DNA of 36,505 nt, from contig QKYT01000961.1 of assembly GCA_003550305.1 (NCBI GenBank), forward strand, positions 1-36,505, read 5' to 3'. Made by a program: the position numbers and the translations under genes. A model generated the notes under the pieces. That model saw nothing but the letters and a program-made list of their open reading frames with translations. It searched no databases and was not told the DNA's origin. The DNA is from Glomus cerebriforme (taxonomy: Eukaryota > Glomeromycota > Glomeromycetes > Glomerales > Glomeraceae). Positions 1 to 10,370 of the stretch are shown here, one piece after another. Positions within the stretch are counted from its first letter, which is position 1. Each line of letters begins with the position of its first letter.

Positions 1-110
1 TACGATAGAAACATAAATATTACAAAAAATTATGGCATAATACTGCGTAAATATACGGTATTGTTAGACTTTCGGAGTACTTTACATTAAAAATATTCCT
101 GATGTAGTGC
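1..110. repeat. Diverged repeat, partner of 4340-4395 and 4655-4705
   Basis: The first 110 bases (GATAGAAACATAAATATTA, then TTAGACTTTCGGAGTA and TTACATTAAAAATATT) recur in the same order and orientation at about 4345-4395 and 4660-4705. In the second copy the two halves are separated by about 260 bp that includes the fold-back element at 4402-4568. The repeat overlaps the 3' end of the SANT-like pseudogene. No coding role is seen. Confidence 0.6.
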
Positions 111-300
111 CAAAACATTCATTAATTCTCTCTGCAATACTCCTCCAAAACCCAGCTTGATTCCAATTTGCTAAACTCCAAAATTTATCATTTCTGCTTA
201 TTTTATCAAGCAAGTATTTGCACTGTTCATCTGTCCAAATTGTTCTAATTCAATTATAATAATTTACTGTACGAGATTGAGGAATTCGAATGCAAGGCAT
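82..300 (-). pseudogene. Myb/SANT-like DNA-binding domain remnant
   Basis: Read on the minus strand from the ATG at 300-298, one frame runs to a TAA at 84-82 and is broken by one in-frame TGA at 252-250. After that stop it encodes a peptide with RTIWTDEQCKYLLDKI near its start, then SLANWNQAGFWRSIAERIN. The spaced Trp pattern (WTDEQ, FWSLANW, FWRSIA) is typical of Myb/SANT-like trihelix domains found in plant and fungal factors and in some transposon-associated proteins. About 50 residues of domain remain, so it is a fragment, possibly from a mobile element. Family assignment is by eye. The frame could also be the last exon of a gene that starts outside the recognisable part. Confidence 0.45.
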
Positions 301-1040
301 TATATTATTTATTATTCTAGAAAATTTAAAAAAAAATTTTGAAATATTTTAGATATCTTATTTTTTTTTATAAATATAATCCTCATATCGAATTTGCACT
401 TACGCAATTATGAATAAATGAATCATATTTGAATTACTAATACAATTAATCAAATAAATAATCAACTAATGAGTAATTAACTAATAAGTAATAATTTTAT
501 AATAATTGTATAATGAAATCTAATAATAACAGATGTGAGTATGTAACAAATTATTGGATTGAAATTGGATTAAAATTGGATTGAGTTTGAATTGAACAAA
601 AATCAATAATATTTATATTAATTACTAATAAAAATTTGAATATTTTGAAAATGGATTGAAAATGGATTGAAAATTTTAATTATCACCTCCCAGTCATGAC
701 ATTTAATATATTATACTAATTTAGGAACAATAGACAATTTAAAAATTCATGGTACACTAATTAATCAAGAAATCTTGATNNAAGTTNTGAGACATCATAA
801 TCCTCTACTGGTTCTTTTTCAGAAACATTATCATTATTATTATCATCATTATCATCAATATTATCTCTTCTTTTTTGTAGTTTACTTCTATAAATTGGGA
901 TTGAAAATGTAAGTTTTGTAACATTCGTTTCATTACAAAACTTCATTTTTTTTTATTTTTATGTTTTTTCTTCTTATTACTTGATTTTTTCTTATTTTTA
1001 TTGCTTAACATTTTTTTTCTTATTTTATCATTATATTTTT
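301..1040. other. AT-rich intergenic DNA
   Basis: No supported gene. It contains a run of near-repeats of ATTGGATTGAAATTGGATT (about 553-670) and long T-rich tracts. Undetermined bases at 780, 781 and 787 mark assembly uncertainty. Confidence 0.6.
761..946 (-). CDS. Possible small low-complexity protein, uncertain
   Basis: A 61-codon minus-strand frame starts at ATG 946 and encodes a basic start (SKLQKRRDN) followed by an Asp/Asn-rich run and a short acidic end. Three undetermined bases fall inside it, so the C-terminal residues are unknown. I recognise no family. The Asp/Asn run comes from a simple AT-rich trinucleotide tract (TTATCATTATTA on the plus strand). The frame could be chance in AT-rich DNA or a fragment of a dispersed repeat, and there is no supporting neighbour. 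Confidence 0.15.
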   Translation of the reverse strand: MKFCNETNVTKLTFSIPIYRSKLQKRRDNIDDNDDNNNDNVSEKEPVEDYDVSXLXSRFLD

Positions 1041-1475
1041 TATTTTTATTGCTTAACATTTTTTTCTTATTTTTATCACTACATTTTTTTCGTTTAGTTT
1101 GTTTAGTTTAGTTTTACATTATTTTNTATGATATTTTATATAATAAAATAAATGCAAAGGATTATTTATCCTTTATAAAACATTATGTTTATTATATTAG
1201 TTAAATTTCAATTTTTATCATTTGTATTTCTTATCATTTCAGGTTATTTATCATTAGCATATTTATTGGTGTTTATTGAATTTGATATTTGTTATTTAAA
1301 TATTTATCAATATTTATCATTTAGGTTAAAATCTGATATTTTATCACTATTTATTCATATTGAATTCACTCAATGAGTTCGATTATTATCAATATATATC
1401 ACATATTATAATTAATATAATAAATAATGATGGAGAGTTATATATTACTATATATTCTCTGAAAAAATTTCCTAA
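1040..1475 (+). repeat. Dispersed segment, copy 1 (partner of 5640-6490)
   Basis: From TTTTTATTGCTTAACATTTT to about TATATTCTCTGAAAAAATTTCC this segment matches 5640-6490 in the same order. Shared blocks include AATAAATGCAAAGGATTATT, GTTTATTGAATTTGATATTT and TTTATCACTATTTATTCA. Copy 2 carries an extra 413 bp at the position matching about 1136, so copy 1 preserves the pre-insertion site of that MITE. The 63-codon plus frame at 1185-1376 lies inside the repeat, is very hydrophobic and AT-driven, and I do not call it a gene. Confidence 0.7.
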
Positions 1476-3645
1476 TGAATTAAACTAATTTAACTATTAT
1501 AACTGTTATGATTTTTATGACTAAATATGTGACATCACATAATTTACAACTCATATGATTTTCATTTTTTTAATAATATAAATAGTCTAACTATTCACAA
1601 AAATTTAATACTTTTTTAAAATTTTTGAAATGGATGAAATATTAGCTAAACTTACTGAATTAGAACTCTTCTTAATAATTCTTCCTAAAATTTTAGGACA
1701 CCAGTTGGATAAACATCAAGCAAAATTTGAATATTTATACCAATAACTTCAATGATTCATAAGGTTGAAGTAATATCACTAAGTTTTATATACTATTTAT
1801 TATCTAGGAAAATTAATTGAACATGACACTCACTTTTGCTAAAAAAAATAATTGATGAAATCTCAAATGACTTCTTATTATTTTCAAAAAATAACAAACA
1901 CTTATTTTATTTTTAATACTTATGGAATTGAATAAATTTTTCATATTAAGAATCTGATTTTTTGAAAAATAAGAAATCTTAAATCCTTTAAGCTATAACA
2001 AATACTTGCAATAAATTTCGCAGAAGCTCAATTTTAAGAAAAGAAAAATTCACTATATGATTTCTTATTCTGTAGCACAATAAATGATCATCAGGTGAAA
2101 AAGGTAAAAATGATATTATCTATTAAATCTATTTTATTTATTTTATTTACTTAACATTTATTTTTATATAAAAATACTGAGTTTTAGACCTAGTTAGCTC
2201 AGAGTCTTTTCAGTAGTTTTGGATGGAGTTAGATAGTTTAGCTATTAACTTATTAATAAAGTCTAAAGTTAAATATATACTTTTACCTTCACATTTTTCT
2301 GTTATTTATATAAATTAATTATGTATCAATTTGTATTGTGAAATTATTATAAACCTATATTAAACTATATATTTGAATCTTTGTCAATTTATTTGATTTA
2401 CATTTATTCTCATAAATAAATATATAAAACATATACTTATTTCTGGATTTTCTATACATCTGAACAGATCACTTTAGGTTTTTTTTAGTTAGTTATTTGT
2501 ATTTATATACAATGCTGATAATAATTAATGATTAATATTATACTGTAAATATTACATTCTTTTTGGAAGTAACTGTATATTTTTAATTAATAATATATAT
2601 TTTTCAATTAAATTAATATTGTTATATATATTTTTAAACTGCTATTATTTTACTATATATTAGTATATATCTAAAATATATTGCATAATGTATTTTTAAT
2701 CATGTTGATTAATAAAGAGTTTATTATATAACTTTTTTGTAGTATTAAGCAATATATAATATATATTAATATAATATACAAAGGATAATCAATATTATAC
2801 AGTCACTTTATTCTACCCAAATTATGCTAATTATTTTATATTAATGTAATATAAATTAATATATTATTCTGTACTTACAATCATAATAAATAAACTTCTA
2901 TACTTAATATTTTTCAGAATTTTTTGCAAGTATGAGAATACTCATTGCAAAAATTCTGATTTGTACAACTAAAATAATAAATAGTTGAAAATTTAAAAAA
3001 AATGGCATGATTCGGTCATTATTAATCTGATCAATATGTACAGTGTCCGGCAACAAGTTACCGGTCATCTATAAATTAAGATAATCATTGTACAATTATA
3101 GTCTCATATAAACATTTTTTTTTTGATAATTAACTTACTTTTTATAATATAAGTAAAGTTGATCATCAAGTTAAAATGTATTTTCATTAAAAATTATATG
3201 AAATTTTAATAAAAATTGATTATTATATTTCAGGTTTTATCACCTTATTTTCATGATTGTTAATTTCATTTATGTTAATTTCTGAAGAAAATCCTTCATT
3301 GTCTAATGATATATTACTAACATCGGTAATAAGGTCCAATTCTTTACCACTAAATAATAATAGTTGACAAATATTAACATGTTGGCTATATGCAATTTTG
3401 TTGCTAAATGTTCTTGGACAAAATGCATACTTAAATGATAATATTTGAGTATATTGGTTTTTAAAATTCTAAATTTTTAATAAAATAATTTGTTGCTTTT
3501 GTAAAGTTATTTTCTTATTACTTTTTTATTACTTTTATAAAGTTGTTTTATTATATATTTTCAGAACTTCTAAAAAAATTACTGTTGCTAATTTATTTTG
3601 ACTGTGATCTCATTTTAAAGCTAATTAAATTAGCTAATGATCATT
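1476..3645. other. AT-rich intergenic DNA, no gene seen
   Basis: More than 2 kb without a supportable coding region. It holds a strong short hairpin at 2914-2959 and an isolated GC-richer stretch at 3040-3070 (ACAGTGTCCGGCAACAAGTT) that looks like a transposon end, but I found no inverted partner in the window. Confidence 0.6.
2914..2959. repeat. Short perfect-looking hairpin
   Basis: The arm TCAGAATTTTTTGCAA at 2914 is followed, after GTATGAGAATA, by CTCATTGCAAAAATTCTGA ending at 2959. The two arms pair over about 19 positions with one or two bulges and a loop of a few bases. It could be a miniature fold-back element or an RNA hairpin. No adjacent gene suggests a terminator role. Confidence 0.5.
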
Positions 3646-3940
3646 ATTTCAGCCGCATAAGAAATTTGCTTTATTTACTTAATTTTTGTATTTATTATTT
3701 GTATTTGAAAGATAAATAATTTCGGTCGCATAAAAAATTCGCTTTATTTATTTACTTAATTTTTGTATTTATTATTTGTATTTGAAAGATGGATAATTTC
3801 GGCCGCAAAATTTGCTTTATTTATTTGTATTTATTATTTGTATTTGAAAGATAATTTCGGCTGCATAAGAAATTTGCTTTATTTATTTACTTAATTTTTG
3901 TATTTATTATTTATATTTAAAAAATGAATAATTTGGTCAT
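3646..3940 (+). repeat. Tandem repeat, four units of about 58-77 bp
   Basis: Units begin with ATTTCRGYYGCATAAGAAAT at 3646, 3719, 3796 and 3854, each followed by TTGCTTTATTTATTTACTTA and TTTGTATTTATTATTTGTAT. A decayed fifth start (ATTTGGTCAT) is at 3931. Spacings are 73, 77 and 58 bp; the third unit has lost an internal TTTACTTAATTTTTG segment. There is no open frame across the units. The C/G-containing core (TTCGGCCGCA) stands out from the AT-rich surroundings. Confidence 0.8.
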
Positions 3941-4099
3941 AATTTAATTACTATTTCATCTGTATAATTTTGGGTACTTTTATTTTTGTTAAAACTTATA
4001 AATATATTTTATTCATAAATTTACAAATGTTATGCATAATTTTACATAATATTATATTTGATTAAAATTAATTATGGTAAATAAAATTAATATGAATTT

Positions 4100-4345
4100 T
4101 TAAAGTATTTTGATATGTAATAATGTGTAAATATTTTGATCTGTAAGTATATGAAATATTTCATTTTTAATATAAGTTTGCAAAGTATTTTACCTGTAGT
4201 ACTACATAATTATTATAGTCACGTAAATATAAGAAGTATTTTGACTGTAGTACTCTGTAATCCATTATAGTTCTGTAAACCTACGGAGTATTTCATCAAT
4301 AGTATTTCGTAAATATTATATTATTGTAGATATACAAAGTATTAT
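4100..4345 (+). repeat. Degenerate dispersed/tandem repeat
   Basis: Successive related phrases (AAGTATTTTGATATGTAAT, AAGTATTTTACCTGTAGTA, AAGTATTTTGACTGTAGTAC, GAGTATTTCATCAATAGTA) recur at roughly 50-60 bp. The boundaries are vague. It leads directly into the second copy of the repeat that opens the window. Confidence 0.45.
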
Positions 4346-4401
4346 GATAGAAACATAAATATTATAAATATTTATGATATAATACTATATAAATATTTAA
4401 T

Positions 4402-4568
4402 AGTTACTTAACACGAAGTGCTGAGTAACTGTTGTATTTGCAATAAGCAATGTAATTGGTAAAAATTGTTAAGTGGAGTTCAACAATTTTACTGATTATA
4501 TTCTTATTGCAAATATATGTAAGGCATGATAGTATCATAGTTATGAGGTCATGTAGTGTTAAGTAACT
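4402..4568. mobile_element. Fold-back (palindromic) MITE
   Basis: The ends AGTTACTTAACAC (4402-4414) and GTGTTAAGTAACT (4556-4568) are exact 13-bp inverted repeats. Inside, ATTTGCAATAAG and CTTATTGCAAAT pair again, followed by arms around GGTAAAAATTGTT and CAACAATTTTACTG with a short central loop. Most of the 167 bp can therefore fold into one long stem. There is no open frame. A clean target-site duplication is not visible, although the related sequence at 1-110 lacks this insertion. Confidence 0.75.
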
Positions 4569-4705
4569 GTTTTATCAATAATAATCACATAGTAACAATA
4601 TAAATATCTAGTAACTAGTTATACTAGCATAAATTATTTATTAATAAATTACTGATAAATAGTATTATTAGACTTTCAGAGTAATTTATATTAAAATATT
4701 ACTAA

Positions 4706-5639
4706 TGATATAGGATGGATATAGTATAGTATACACTAATTTTTTTTAAAATAACATGTGATTAAAGTTTAATGAATATAAATAATTCTTAAAAAATTAG
4801 CTAAATTCAAACTATCTGAATTATATTTACAGATTGGGTCAATGAGAATGAATTAATATTTTTAGTAGAAAATATCATTCTCTAATAATTATTGTCAGTT
4901 AATTGTTAATTTTTAAATATTTAATTTTAATTTTATTTTATGATAGCTCATATAAAAAATAAAAGATATGAGAAGAAGTTATGTCTTAGCATTCTGAACT
5001 GCTATTTTCAAAACATGCAGATTGCAATTAGCAAGTAATAGACATAAAAACTCAAAAGATATCCTAAAATAAAATCAGTTATAATAGATTGTTCACTAAA
5101 AGTACCATAATAGAAAATATTACTAGTTTTGCATTTTCATTGCTAAATGATACTAGTAAAAAAAAATTTAATAATATATATATTTATACAGTATTACATC
5201 TGTATGTAATATTTTATTAAATCTGAATTACCACATTCTTAAAGTCTTTAGAAAACTGTTAAAATTGTGATTAAAAAAATTTAGGATATTTATCAAATTT
5301 ATTTTGTTATTTAAAAATTAATTTTATTAATTAAAGTCAAAATTAGGATGTAATTAATAAAAATAATCAAATTAAGCTTAGCAATTTAACATCTGTCTTA
5401 TATAAAAAAATGCCCAATAATTATAGCAAAAATAAATCTACTAATAATAATAAAATTACCTAAACATAAAATGATATTTAATAATACAAGTTTTAAAATA
5501 TATAATAAATTATTTAATTAATAATAGTAATTATTTTAATTTGTTCTATTTCTGAATTAATTTTAAGTTTAATATTATTTGTGATTTTTTTAGGCTTTCA
5601 TTTACAACCTTCTTCAGTTGAAAAAATGATTATAATTAT
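4706..5639. other. AT-rich intergenic DNA, no gene seen
   Basis: I see no coding frame, RNA gene or structured repeat beyond simple AT-rich tracts. Confidence 0.6.
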
Positions 5640-6490
5640 TATTTTTTATTTTATTACTTAACATTTTTTTCTTATTTTTATTATTACATTTTTTTATTTA
5701 ATTTATTTAGTTTAGCTTTACATTATTTTATATAATATTTTATAAAATTGCTATGAATCACCGCCGGTGATCATCACCGGTAATCACGTGACTTTATATA
5801 TATAATAATTCATCACACCGTGTCACATCTCCCAGTTTTCAATTTTTACTATTTATTTCAGGGACTTAGAATTTTTTCGAGGTGTGAAAGTCTATTCGTC
5901 ACATGTTAGTCGTCACGTTCTTAATTTTGGCCAAACCTTTAACGCTGGTCGGAATATCCTTTTATGGATTCTTAGGTAACGTTACACGATCCGAAAAAGG
6001 CAATTTTATTTCTCTCCGAAATTGAAATTTGTGTTACACAAGATTCCAAAAATGGAAATTGTTTTGTCGATCACTTAAATTTTGGCCGGAATTACCGGAA
6101 ATTACCAAATTTGAAAACACCGGTGATGATCACCGGCGGTGATAAATAGCAAACTCCAATATTTTATATAATAAAATAAATGCAAAGAATTATTTATTCT
6201 TTATAAAACACTATGTTTATCATATTGGTTTAATTTTAATTTTTATTATTTATATTTCTTATTATTCAATTATTTATTATTAGTATATTTATTAGTGTTT
6301 ATTAAATTTGATATTTATTGTTTAAATATTTAATGATATTTATCATTTAAGTTAAATTCTGATATTTTATCACTATTTATTCACATTAAATTTACTTGAT
6401 AAATGTGATTATTATTAATATATATTACATATTATAATTAATGTGATAAATAATAATGAAGAAATATATATTACTATATATTTTCCAAAA
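5640..6490 (+). repeat. Dispersed segment, copy 2, interrupted by a MITE
   Basis: This matches 1040-1475 on both sides of the 413-bp insertion at 5745-6157. The left part ends with CATTATTTTATATAATATT and the right part resumes with AATATTTTATATAATAAAAT, as in the uninterrupted copy. Differences between copies are scattered single bases and short indels, so the duplication is old. Confidence 0.7.
5734..6168. mobile_element. MULE-type MITE with 10-11-bp target duplication (M1)
   Basis: The direct repeat AATATTTTATA stands at 5734-5744 and 6158-6168, flanking a 413-bp insert. The insert ends are inverted: the left contains TTGCTATGAATCACCGCC then GGTGATCATCACCGG, and the right, reverse-complemented, reads TTGCTATTTATCACCGCC then the same GGTGATCATCACCGG. 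Long terminal inverted repeats plus a 9-11-bp duplication are the hallmark of Mutator-like elements. There is no transposase frame, so it is non-autonomous. A TCACGTGA motif lies just inside the left end (CACGTG at 5785-5790). An inverted relative is at 32483-32902. Confidence 0.85.
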
Positions 6491-6744
6491 AAATTTCCTA
6501 ATTATAGCATCATAAAAATTCTGGTTTATTATATAATTTTCTTCAATCTAAAAATATTGTACACCAATAAAAATATTAAAACATATATTTAAATTTTGAA
6601 TATATCTTATTTAGTATATATTCCCTAAAGATAAGAGTATTATTAATATTTTTTTTTGGATCTAATTTAAAGATTTATTTTTTTTATTTATTACTTTTCT
6701 GTTAATTTTTCTGTAGATATTATTAGATCATCAGAAATTCTATA
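6491..6744. other. AT-rich intergenic DNA
   Basis: No gene or structured element is seen between the dispersed segment and the DNA transposon. Confidence 0.5.
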
Positions 6745-6940
6745 TACAGTCAAATCTCTCTATAATCACCAGATCTGTTATATCAAAATTAGTGATTATA
6801 TAGAAGTGTAATTACATAAAAGTAAAGATAGATCCATGATATTATGGATAATTGTGGAAATTAAGGTTTGATTCTACAATTTTAACCAAAATTAACATAA
6901 TTTTGGCTAAAATTATATATTATAAATTTATTAAAGTATA

Positions 6941-6956
6941 ACTCTACCAATATTGA
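6941..6956 (+). repeat. Target-site duplication, first copy
   Basis: ACTCTACCAATATTGA occurs at 6941-6956, 9309-9324 and 9563-9578. The three copies bracket two LINE-derived insertions, each ending in an A-rich tail directly before the repeat. The inverted transposon copy B has a related sequence at the matching internal place, which shows that it belongs to the host transposon. Confidence 0.85.
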
Positions 6957-9058
6957 CATCATCAATCTGTTCCCCCGAGGTGGTACTCTCTCGTTGCTTC
7001 AACTATTTGTGTGAACCCCTCTGTTTCTTGTCACCTCCGGCCTCAGTTTATCATGGATGACGTCTCTATTTTGGATGTCTCCTATCAAACCATCCCTTTC
7101 AACCGTTCGAGTAAATATTTCAGTTCTCACTGGGTGGCTAATTGGCTCACCATTTTCAGGTGTACTACCTTTGGTTGTATTTTCAAATACGCTCCACGGT
7201 CTCATACCGCATTTATTGATCACTAGATTCCTGCTCCTCCCAAGGTTTCCTCTCATATCCGGATTTTCAACTTTTATCTTTATAACAATGTTCAGGTTGT
7301 TCTTTGAATTCGTTCAGCCATGTCTCCCTCACGCCTTTTAGGCAAAAGAAGATTGGGCATATTTTTTGCTTGTTCTCTATTGATTTAACTTTTACTGTAG
7401 TCCTACCTCCTATTTCCAAATATCATTTGAAACATTTGGATATTGTGGCCTTTAAGATCTCTATTAAGACTGTTTCTTCGCAACTTTCTTCTTTATCTTC
7501 CAAACTTTCTATTCTCCCAAATTTTGCTCAAGTTCCTTCTCCCACTGTTTCTCCAGATTTTAATCTGGTGAATTCTTCGCATTTCTCTCTATCATCCTCC
7601 AACGTTTATTATTTTTACGTTGATGGATCTTTTAAAATTATTCATCATCTTCCACACATGTCTTGTGCTTAGACTTAAGTTACTCCTGACGGCCTTATGC
7701 TCGATGGATTTGGTTTTCCTATTTCTTACCCCGTTTCTCATTTTATGATTTCTGAACTCGCTCCCATTATTTTAATTTGTTCTATTGTCCCTTGCAATGC
7801 TCATGTACACTTTTTCACAGACTCGTCTTCTATAATTAGTGGTATTACTTCCCTATTAGAGGATTCCAGTTTTGCTTCTTTACGCAAACTTAAATTTTCT
7901 TTTCTTTGGTCCCAATTTGTTAAATTTTTTACTTCCAAATCTTTGACTTTTACTTTGCATAAAGTCACTTCACATTCCGATGATTTTATACACAATCATA
8001 CCGATTCTTTGGCATGTGATTTAACGCGCCAACCTGATTTCCCTTTATTAAACAAAGTCAAATTGAACTTTGATTCTTCCCTTGCTGTGTGCATTTCCTA
8101 TTTACAGCTTAAACTAGAATTTTCTTTCAGATTTTTGTTTAATCAATATATTTCCTTTTCTAATTTTTCTAAATTTTTATCTCTATCTCGTTTTGAGTTT
8201 ATATCTTCTTTGGTATCTTCCATTGATTGGGTTTTATCCTGGTCAGTTCTTACTTCCTTTGTTCCTGTTTCAAATCTTTCTCCCTCTAAAGCTCAGGAGC
8301 GACGTATAGCTCACTCTTCTTTTCGATATAAGCTTCAATTTTTTGAACTTCCCACTATGGACGTTTTGTTAACACATTGCCCTCGATATCTTTCCAGCAA
8401 AAGAATGTGTTTCTTCTGTGGCTCTTGTCCTGAATCTCTCTCTTATTTGGTGGAATGTTCAGTTGATTTTTCGGTGAACGCTCTTCCGAACGCTCTTCCC
8501 TTGCCTCATAACAATTTCCCTTTTCTTTTTGAGCAGTTTAAATTGACACTACTGAACTCGCTCGCCATTTCATGGTCAAAAAAGCATAACAAGGATGTCT
8601 CAGACTTTCCTTCCTGTTCTAATTTTCTCTCTTTAGACTTCTGGACCTTTACTCCAGATTCTTTACCGAATTGGCCTTTACTTTTCCTCCAAAGTTTTAT
8701 TCCTTGTGGTTTAACTTCCTTTTGTCTCTCTAATAGTTTCTCAGCTCTTTTCTCCAAGAATTTCATCTGCTCTGCGATAGTGAAATTGCAACGTGATTTC
8801 TTCCACCAGACTTGGCTTCTTCGATGTTGCATCATAGCGTCTAAGCTTCCCGCTAAAGACGTTATTTTGTCACGTGCTTTTGCTGACACTGCTCAGGTTT
8901 CAAGGCTCCCATCGCCGACCTCAGCCCCTGTTCCAGACTTGCTATTTAAGGCATTTTCTCTCAGAACTCCCTGGATTAACCTTCTGGACCAATTGGTCCA
9001 TCTGATGGATCTGACAGTTTGGGTAATTAGGTTTCAGCTCTCCTTTAACTTATTTTAA
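6957..9058 (+). pseudogene. Decayed LINE polyprotein: RNase H and C-terminal zinc-knuckle region
   Basis: The main frame (7304-9058) begins the RNase H domain with YFYVDGS (first catalytic Asp), is stopped by TAG at 7670-7672 and TAA at 7676-7678, then continues from 7697 with FFTDSSSII and HKVTSHSDDF..HTDSLA, which match the later RNase H blocks. Further on, MCFFCGSCPES..YLVEC resembles the Cys/His knuckle that follows RNase H in the LINEs at 26 and 30 kb. The upstream part, around SHWVANWLTIF (7122), is in another frame, so at least one frameshift has occurred. The RT core is absent by 5' truncation. It is non-functional as it stands. Confidence 0.75.
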
Positions 9059-9308
9059 GGGATTGGAGGGGATACTTTCTGGATGGTCAATCTGGTTACG
9101 AACTCTCATTGTGAAGTTGTATACTGGATATGTTTTTATATTAGGTTTATAGCATAGGCATTTAGATTAGTTTACTTTTTAAATTCTTATTTATGTAAAC
9201 TAGATAGAAATGAGATCCATATATTTTATTTTTTATGTATTTTGTGTTTTATTTTCTATTACAATTACAATTAATAAAATATGCTGTTAAAACAAAAAAA
9301 AAAAAAAA
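6957..9308 (+). mobile_element. 5'-truncated LINE copy (RNase H part, 3' UTR, A tail)
   Basis: The insertion starts abruptly at CATCATCAATCTGTTCCC, carries coding remnants to 9058, a 250-bp 3' UTR with AATAAAATATGCTG, and an A-rich tail ending at 9308. It lies between two copies of a 16-bp target duplication. C/T-rich coding composition contrasts with the AT-rich surroundings. Its 3' UTR differs from that of the LINEs at 23-31 kb, so it is a separate but related family. Confidence 0.85.
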
Positions 9309-9324
9309 ACTCTACCAATATTGA
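9309..9324 (+). repeat. Target-site duplication, middle copy
   Basis: An exact copy of ACTCTACCAATATTGA between the A tail of the first LINE and the 5'-truncated start of the second. Confidence 0.85.
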
Positions 9325-9562
9325 AGATACTTTTTGGATGATCGATTTGGTTGCTACCTCTCATTTGAAGTAGTATATTGGGTATGTTTTTATATTAGAT
9401 TTATAGCGTAAGCATTTAGATTAATTTTACTTTTTAAATTCTTATTTTATGTAAACTAGATAGAAACGAGATCCATATATTTTGTTTATATTTATTTTAG
9501 TTTTGTATCATGTAACTTTAATTTTATTAAATAAAATATACTGTTAAATAATAAAAAAAAAA
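9325..9562 (+). mobile_element. Very short LINE copy (3' UTR only) at the same target
   Basis: From AGATACTTTTTGGATGATCG to an A tail at 9551-9562 this 238-bp piece matches 9069-9300 of the preceding LINE (shared ATGTTTTTATATTAG, TTTATAGC, GTAAACTAGATAGAAA and GAGATCCATATATTTT). The two differ at many single positions, so they come from different source copies or events and not from a recent tandem duplication. It is heavily 5'-truncated and flanked by the same 16-bp repeat. Confidence 0.85.
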
Positions 9563-9578
9563 ACTCTACCAATATTGA
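9563..9578 (+). repeat. Target-site duplication, third copy
   Basis: The third exact ACTCTACCAATATTGA, after the A tail of the short LINE copy and before the resumed DNA transposon sequence. Confidence 0.85.
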
Positions 9579-9875
9579 AAAAATTTAATAAAATCCAATT
9601 ATTGGACCATGTTTTGTTTCCAAAATTTGTTAAATGTTTATCTAGTTTTATCTCTATCAATATTGATGATAAAAAGATAAAATTACTACCATTTGAATTC
9701 TCTTATTGAGATGAATCAAATGGTATAAATTTTATTAAAATCCAATCATTAGATCATAATTTGTTTCCAAAATTTGTTAAATATTTGTATAATTGTATCT
9801 CTATCAATATTGATATTAAAAAGATGATATTTATACCATTCAATTCATTTTAATGAGAGGATTTGAATGATATAA
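9579..9875 (+). repeat. Internal tandem duplication in DNA transposon A
   Basis: Two units of about 145 bp, each containing TTTAATAAAATCCAATYATT, TGTTTCCAAAATTTGTTAAA, ATCTCTATCAATATTGAT and a fold-back-like stretch around CCATTTGAATTCTC, followed by the start of a third. Copy B at 11246-11790 has one unit fewer. Confidence 0.65.
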
Positions 9876-10370
9876 ATTTTATCAAAATTTAATCACTAAA
9901 TTTTGAGCAATTTGCAATATTGTATTTTATATAAATCATGTAATTGGAATTGTGGAATTGCATATTACTATGCACAATTCAATTCAAAATTTCGCAATAT
10001 TGCGAATTTAAAAAAATAATTGTAGCATCATAAAGGAAGATACATAAATTAAAAAACAATTATTTTTAAATCAACAATTATACATAAATTATAAAATTTT
10101 ATTGTAAAATAGTTTGTAAAAATTTTTTTATTACAAATAAATATTATGTAAAATTAAATGATTATTAAATTTTATGGCCAATCAGAAATTATATGATTAT
10201 AAAGGGATTTTTATATTAATAAAACTAATATGTATATTACAATTATTTTTGGTAATAGTAATTATAATATGTATGTGATTAAAAAAGAGGTTTAAGTTGA
10301 TTACATAAAAATAGATGCTTATAAAAAGGTATAATTATATAGGAGGTAATTATATAGGGGTCTAACTGTA

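Larger units (their letters stand above)
6745..10370. mobile_element. Non-autonomous TA-flanked DNA transposon (copy A), split by two LINE insertions
   Basis: The left end CAGTCAAATCTCTCTATAAT begins at 6747 after a TA, and the right end, reverse-complemented, begins CAGTTAGACCCCTATATAAT and is followed by TA at 10369-10370. CAGT termini and a TA duplication fit the Tc1/mariner-pogo group. Removing the two LINE insertions and their duplicated target leaves about 1.0 kb without a transposase frame, so it is non-autonomous. The right half contains an internal tandem duplication (9579-9875). A shorter inverted relative is at 11246-11790. Confidence 0.75.

Noticed and set aside
2185..2240. tRNA-like phrase near TAGTTAGCTCAGAG
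   Set aside because: No acceptor, anticodon or T arm could be paired around it.
3040..3070. Transposon end with ACAGTGTCCGGCAACAAG
   Set aside because: It looks like a terminal repeat, but no inverted partner was found in the window.
6999..7256. Minus-strand 85-codon frame
   Set aside because: It is antisense to the decayed LINE coding region and has no motif.
8506..8889. Minus-strand 127-codon Lys/Glu-rich frame
   Set aside because: It is antisense to a C/T-rich LINE coding frame, which automatically gives Lys/Glu-rich shadows.
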